Positions 58,901 to 64,000 of a DNA stretch of 64,000 nucleotides are shown here, in pieces. The notes below the pieces were generated by a model. That model was not told the DNA's origin and searched no databases. It saw only the letters and a list, made by a program, of their open reading frames with translations. Numbering within the stretch: position 1 is the stretch's first letter; every line of letters starts with the position of its first letter. The stretch spans positions 248,001 to 312,000 of the forward strand of contig JACKQL020000032.1 in assembly GCA_018296165.2 (NCBI GenBank), given 5' to 3'. The stretch comes from Termitomyces sp. T153. Taxonomy: Eukaryota; Basidiomycota; Agaricomycetes; Agaricales; Lyophyllaceae. A program made the translations under genes and the position numbers.

Positions 58901-59345
58901 CACCTCTTGTGCTCCAAAAGCGAGTTAAACAAGGCTTTGGAGAACACATCCTCAAACACATGGAGGTAGGGGGGTATGACATCTCAGAACTCTTGGGGCA
59001 TGGTGTTAGCAGCAAATGCCTGGGCCAGCTGCTGGGATGTGGTCTGGCCAGCCCAGATCTCTGCAACTGAGGGTGGGGGGTGTACAGTGGTAGCATAGAT
59101 TTGGTCCCCCACTTCTACCACTTTGTCTGGGAGCTCTGGCTTGTGTATGCCAACAAACTCCTCTCCACACTCCTCTTCCAGGGCTCTGCCACTGCTTCTG
59201 GTCATCCTTGTAGAGGGCCTCTCTATGAGGGAACACCAGAGGTGGGGAATCCAGAAGGTCCAGATCAGCAAAGGAGAGGGGCCCAGCATGACATGCATGG
59301 ATGGCCACATGCTCTTGGACTTGAGCCTGGCATTCTTCCCTGTCC
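55554..59345 (-). mobile_element. Gypsy element 'B': RT, RNase H, integrase, chromodomain and 3' LTR
   Basis: Minus strand. From 59,345: protease-RT spacer, reverse transcriptase (VKNCYPLPLISKLINNLQG, TFQTMMNNIFQDLIAEG, VCIYLDDILIYT), RNase H (NSPFQVEADSSDFATGAIL, YKIHDKEMLAIIWSF), integrase (SDAYVSDWGLQFVADFTREL) and chromodomain (EYKVEEILDSHLFQRQLQY, 56,200). A purine tract follows (on the plus strand ccccccctct-like, 55,935) and then a 3' LTR at 55,930-55,554. The 5' LTR, gag and protease are missing; the 5' break at about 59,345 joins copia sequence. The RT segment present here is the one deleted from element A. Confidence 0.88.
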
Positions 59346-59684
59346 TAGTACCCCAAATATATTTCATGAGATGTTTCATGGCCTTCCAGTGCCTGAGTTT
59401 GGGGCAGGCATTGAAGCAGCACAGGACACTGACTGCATGGGCAACATCAAGGCATGTGCACATTGCAAGGTAGAGTAGTGTGCCCATGGCTTGTATATAC
59501 AGGACTATATCACCTCCTCAATTTCTGCAGGACCCTTGGGCAAATCTGCCCTGGACAGATAGACACCAGGCTCAAGGGGCATGGCAACAGCTTTGAAATT
59601 GACCATGTTAAACTGTGATAGCACCTTGATTGCATATGCCTTCTGATCTATCCACAGCTTGTGAATAGAGTGGTCACAGATAAC

Positions 59685-60353
59685 TGTCAGGACCCATACA
59701 ATTTCCCCCTTCCCTTCACCATTATCCAACCTCAGATTCTACACAGTCCCTCTCTAGATCTCAGCCACACTCCCAGATCTCAGCCACAGTCCTGTTTCAG
59801 CCACATCCAGGTTTTAGCCACTCTTAGGACCACTTTTCCTATTCCAGATCATTTCCACAGGCCCAGATAACTTCCACAGGTTTCCAGATCACTTCCACCT
59901 GTCCCAGATCACTTCCAGAATTGCTTCTCTTGTTCCAGATCACTTCCTCATGATTTGGATTATTTCCTGCTATGACTTAGATCACTTCCACCTGACTTAG
60001 ATCACTTCCACTTGATTTAGATCACTTCTACTTGTGTTATATCACTTCTACTTGTGTTAGATCACTCCCACTTGACTTAGATCACTTCCAGCTTCCCCTT
60101 TTGGTAGTGTCCTACAGCCATATAAGGTCCCCTAGTATGTAGCTACACTCTTGTCTTGAGATTACCTATTGTGTTTGCTTTTTACTTGTGTTCATCCTCC
60201 TGTCCCTTTCTCTTCAATCTATCAGTTTCCAAGTTTATCTTTCCCAGCTCTCTTATATCTCAACTCAACCACATACTTGTTGGCTATCAAGTCTGCCCAG
60301 GTGGTTCTTTTGCTCTGTAGGAGGCCCCCCCCCAGGGTCAAGGGATCCTGATA
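59685..60353 (+). repeat. Solo LTR in copia RT, TSD ataac
   Basis: TGTCAGGACCC to AGGGATCCTGATA (669 bp), flanked by ataac at 59,680-59,684 and 60,354-60,358. Removing it restores the copia frame LGLIRGLLGVVVICDHS, which fits the family pattern. Its 3' end reads TA instead of CA. No other copy lies in the window. Confidence 0.85.
59835..60095 (+). repeat. Degenerate tandem repeat of about 20 bp in the solo LTR
   Basis: About a dozen units built on agatcacttccacytgactt, spaced mostly 20 bp apart and increasingly regular towards 60,090. It could contain repeated protein-binding sites in U3; that is inference. Confidence 0.75.
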
Positions 60354-61185
60354 ATAACTACAACTCCTAGGAGTCCTCTGATGAGGCCTAAGTGGCAGAG
60401 CTTGAAGAACTGCTGCAGTTCAGAGATAACCTGGAGAATAGCAGGTCAAAACTTTAAGGCAAGGTTCATGTTGTCAATGTGTACTGGGATAATGATACAC
60501 ACACTGCCTCAGCAATCCTCACAAAACTTAAGTTTACCAGAACCTCATGCATTTGCTTATTCCAAAGATTAGCACATTGTTCAAGTCCATAGGTCCCTCT
60601 TTCAAGCTTAGCACAAGCATTGCCATCACCAGGTTTACACTCAACACCTGGTGACATGTCCTCTGGAAAACCTTCTGGGAACTTCATATAGAGTTCAGCA
60701 TTGACAATTCTGTACAAATAGGCAAATGAAATATCAACCAATTCCATGTGCATGTTCTCTAGTGCAGCAGGGGCAAGCACTGTATGTACTGCAGCCCATC
60801 ATGCTGTTGGTGCAAAAGTTTCATTGAAATCTACACCTGGCTGCTGGCTCAAACTCTGTGCAACAACATGTGCTTTTTTTTGAAACAGTCAATAGCACCA
60901 TTGGGTAAGTGCTTCACTTTAGATACCCATCAAGAACCAATGACTCTGCATCCTGCTAGTAGGTACATATTTTCAGGGCTATGTGTGATGCATGACAGGT
61001 ACTGCAAGTGTTCAGTTCAGAAACCCCTGTAACACATTTTCAGGACCACTTGGTCAAAATGGTGTGGTATCCATGGCAGCAATTTTTGCTTCTCATTGTG
61101 CTTAAGAGGTTATAAGGCCCTGTGCTACTCAGTATACTTATTTTATGTATCCACCTGGTACAATCAATCTAGTAGTGGCATGCCC

Positions 61186-63991
61186 TCAAGCTGTGTGGTA
61201 GAGGTTGAGAAGGGCTTGGCATTGTTGAGTGAGAGCTTCATCTCCTTCTTGAGGTATGTAGTCCAGTCTTTGTGAAGTAGCATCAGTGGGGTTTTTGGTG
61301 CCAGGTGCATAGTCCAATTGGAAATCATATTCCATTAAGATAAGAAGGTAGACCAGTGAGCTTGGCAATGATTAAGAAGGCAATATGTCATGAAATATTT
61401 AAGACTAGAATGGTCTGTTATGACTGTGATGGTGTGTGGGGAACTGACTAGCCAAGAATACCACTTGCAGAAGGCTTCAACAGTGCCTAGAAGTTCTTTA
61501 TCATGAATTTCATAATTTATTTCTGCAGGTGTCAGTTTTTGTGAGTAGTAGGTGACAGGGTGTAGCAAAGAACTTGAGTCTGGTTGCAGGTGAATACAGA
61601 AGAGTGCAAAGTCAGATGCATCAGCAACAACAGTGGAGGGAAGTGTGGAATCAAAATGTTGGAGGACAGAGGCAGTGGTAAATGCAACTTTGCATTTTTC
61701 AAAAGCATTGTGGGCCGCATCATTGAGACCAAATAATTTCAATTTGCATTCCTTGGTGGTGAGTGCATGTAGAGGTAAGCAGATTTCAGAATAATGTGAC
61801 ACAAAATTGTGGTAAAAGTTGCAGAAACCAAGGAACTGTTGAATGTGTTTGACAGATGATGGAGTGGGCCACTTTACAATGGTATTGAGTTTTCTGGGAT
61901 TCATTTGAACACCATTGGCTGAGATAATATAGCCCAGATATTCAACTTGAGATTTATCAAATTCACATTTATTAGCATTAGCAAAGAGGTTAGCAGAGCA
62001 GAGGCAATCTAGAATGCCCTTGACATGTTCTTCATAATCCTTGTCTGGTCTAGAGAATATTAAAATATTGTCAAGATAAACAACACACCAGATGTCAAGG
62101 ATGTCTTGGAGCACATCCTGAATAGAAGGTTGCTGGGGTGTTGGTGAGTCCAAAAGGCATGACAGTGTATTTGAAAAGTCTGAGGTGAGTGCAAAAAGCA
62201 GTTTTCCATTCATTGCCTTCTTTGATGCAGATGAGATACCAAGCATTCTTGAGATCAATGATAGTGAACTTGTTGCATCTCTGTACTCAGTCAAGGAGAT
62301 CTGATGTCAGAGGAAGCAGATAACAATTTTTCTTTGTAATAGTGTTTAATCCATGGTAATTCACACAAAGTCAAAGGTTGCCTGTTTTGAAGTGGACAAA
62401 GAGAATTGGAGAGGCTGCTGGAGAAGTGGATTGCCTGATGTATTCTTTTGCAAGTTGTTCTTCAATGTATTCAAAGAGAGCTGCACATTCATCTTGCAGT
62501 AAGGAGTAGATAGGGCCAAAAGGTGGTGTTTTGCCATCTTCAATATCAATTGAGATGTCATATGGCCAGTGATCCAGTAGTTTTTAGACTTTGATAGGGT
62601 CAGATACATCCAGATATGTATGGTATTGTTTGGGTATGAGTTTGCATATTTTGTTCTGGGTTTCTGAGATGAAGGTTCTAGCCTGAGGATGTGGTGGTGA
62701 TTTTGATGGAGGTGGTTCAGGTGGCAGGAGGTTAGATGATATAATATCAGGAGGAAAAGAGGTTGAGAGGGCATTGATGCATAACTTGAGTTTGTCATCA
62801 GTGGTGTACCAAATACACACTATGGTCTGATTTTTGGTGTATTTTCTGAAATGTTGAGGAGAACAGTATGAAATTTGAAGTGGTCTATTTTTGGGACCAT
62901 ATATGGGATCAGGTTTGGGAGAAGGTGTTGACCAGATTGCAAGAAGCTCCTCATGACTAATGCCATTCTGAGTTGAAGGGTGGAGAATAGAAGCTGATGC
63001 AAGAGGAAAGGTGGAAGTATATTCAGAAATAGGGTGTACCTTGTCATGGGGCAGATCAAAAAGCCTACAGATGTCAGAAGAAGGCATCTTGGGAAGACCT
63101 GAGCCTAGACCAAGAGATCCAACAGAGTGTATAGCATGAGTGCCAGGTTTTAAAGGACCATAGCCCTATCCAAAGACAGTTACTGGAAAGCCATGGTTAG
63201 CACCACAGCAAGATAATGAAAGCTGACTATGGGTCCAGTTAACAGAAGGATTATGTTGTTTTAGCCAGTCAAGGCCAAGTAGAATAGGATATGGCATTGA
63301 TACAATGCCAAGGCAAATAATTTCTTGATGATTGCAGACTCAGAGTTGAGTAATAACATCGTGAGTGAGCATTCCTGAAGTCATTGGGCAATTGTCAATG
63401 GTGTAGATAGGGACTGGAGAAGGTTTGAAAGCATGAGAAAGAGAGTGTCGAGAGGAGAACATGTCAGAGATGTGGGAACTGGATGCACCGCTGTTGATAA
63501 ATGCATATGTTTTGATTAGTTTTCGACGAGGAAAAGGACAAACAGGATAACTGGGATAAAAAAATGATTGTTATTATGGGGTGCTAGACAAATGTGATTA
63601 GGTAGAAGGAATTGAGGAATAGATTTTGACTGAGCTGTCCATCCACCAGTAGTGTTGCTGATGAATTTTGACTCAATGCAGTGACGAAAAACCAGCTCAG
63701 TTCTATCCGTCGATGCCAAAGACCTAGGAACTAGTTGGTCTTTGACTGGGCTTTTCCCAAATCTCGGTGCTTGGCTTTTTGCTTATGACATCAGCAACCT
63801 TGTGTACTTCCTTGCCACAGTAGAGACATAAATTGTTCTTGATGCAACGTTCTTTTTTCAATGGGTGTGAGGACCATGAGATTGGGAATAGAAATTGAAT
63901 TGTCTACCGAATGGCCAACATCGGGAATAGAACCTGAATTGCTGAGAGAAGTAGTTGGGCTAGAAGAAGGTGTAGCATGATGGTGATACAA
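61186..63991 (-). pseudogene. Gypsy element 'D' remnant: gag end, protease, RT, RNase H
   Basis: Minus strand, continuing past the right edge. A zinc-knuckle-like CLYCGKEVHKVADV near 63,810 (last Cys lost), a protease AFINSGASSSHISDMF (Asp to Asn at the active-site triplet) near 63,490, RT (FVHFKTGNLRLCVNYHGLN in one frame; FKYTVMPFGLTNTPATF; VVYLDNILIFS) and RNase H (INYEIHDKELLGTVEAFCKW; HTITVITDHSSLKYFM), ending near 61,186. Catalytic YxDD is YLDN here. Its left end meets the copia remnant. CpG is absent below about 63,350 but present above it. Confidence 0.85.
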
Positions 63992-64000
63992 AGAATTAGA

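Larger units (their letters stand above)
59346..61030 (-). pseudogene. Copia element remnant (reverse transcriptase region), split by a solo LTR
   Basis: Minus strand. Upstream part: GVDFNETFAPT (60,825), ENMHMELVDISFAYL, LYMKFPEGFPEDM, LERGTYGLEQCANLWNKQMH and HIDNMNLALK. After the interruption at 59,685-60,353 it continues ICDHSIHKLWIDQKAYAIKVL and LYLAMCTCLDVAHAVSVL, HWKAMKHLMKYIWGT. These are the Ty1/copia RT and post-RT blocks (family: YGLKQ, YLxxxTRPDI). The usual D-D motif lies next to the interruption (VHIDN). It ends at about 59,346 where gypsy B begins. Confidence 0.82.

Noticed and set aside
24500..63350. Classical RIP (CpA to TpA) as the cause of decay
   Set aside because: CpA and TpG remain abundant and the loss is specific to CpG, so methyl-cytosine deamination fits better.

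Overview
The window is fungal nuclear DNA, most likely from an Agaricomycete (Basidiomycota). Coding sequence is dense and cut by many introns of about 47-70 nt. The conserved genes are typical fungal ones: SIN3, a PalI/Rim9-type sensor, SYO1 and an Ark/Prk-family kinase. For most genes the exon chain could be joined by hand with frame-consistent splice sites; these gene models look intact.

Positions 1-24,450 are ordinary gene-rich DNA with normal CpG content. In order they hold a prolyl aminopeptidase (+), a PalI/Rim9-like membrane sensor (-), a small basic protein of unknown function (+), SIN3 (+), a single-pass membrane protein with a long cytosolic tail (+), SYO1 (+), a 6PGDH/3-hydroxyisobutyrate-dehydrogenase-like enzyme (-) divergent from an Ark/Prk-like kinase (+), and an aminoglycoside-phosphotransferase-fold protein (-). 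They do not form an operon or gene cluster; they are independent housekeeping or regulatory genes.

From about 24,500 to the right edge the DNA changes abruptly. CpG almost disappears, stop codons abound, and nearly everything recognisable is a retroelement fragment: several Ty3/gypsy chromovirus lineages, one Ty1/copia element, a Tc1-like transposase, solo LTRs and uncharacterised repeats, nested several layers deep. Target-site duplications resolve the nesting. An old minus-strand gypsy element (LTR 44,668-45,042, gag 44,551-43,898, continuing at 36,251-34,540) was split by a solo LTR 'G' (36,257-43,892, TSD ccatc). G was later hit by a full-length gypsy element 'A' (36,570-41,900, TSD caacc) and by another repeat 'X'. 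Element A has near-identical LTRs but no reverse transcriptase domain. The A/B group of LTR elements carries a Tf1-like self-priming signature.

Inside this repeat sea lies a short island with normal CpG (about 31,420-34,100). It contains one apparently intact nine-exon gene for a secreted intradiol-dioxygenase-like protein with altered metal-ligand positions. A CpG-free inverted copy of the 3' end of the phosphotransferase gene sits at 25,005-25,620 and shows directly what the CpG-loss process does to host sequence. Coordinates of degenerate elements are approximate where no TSD or LTR end is visible.
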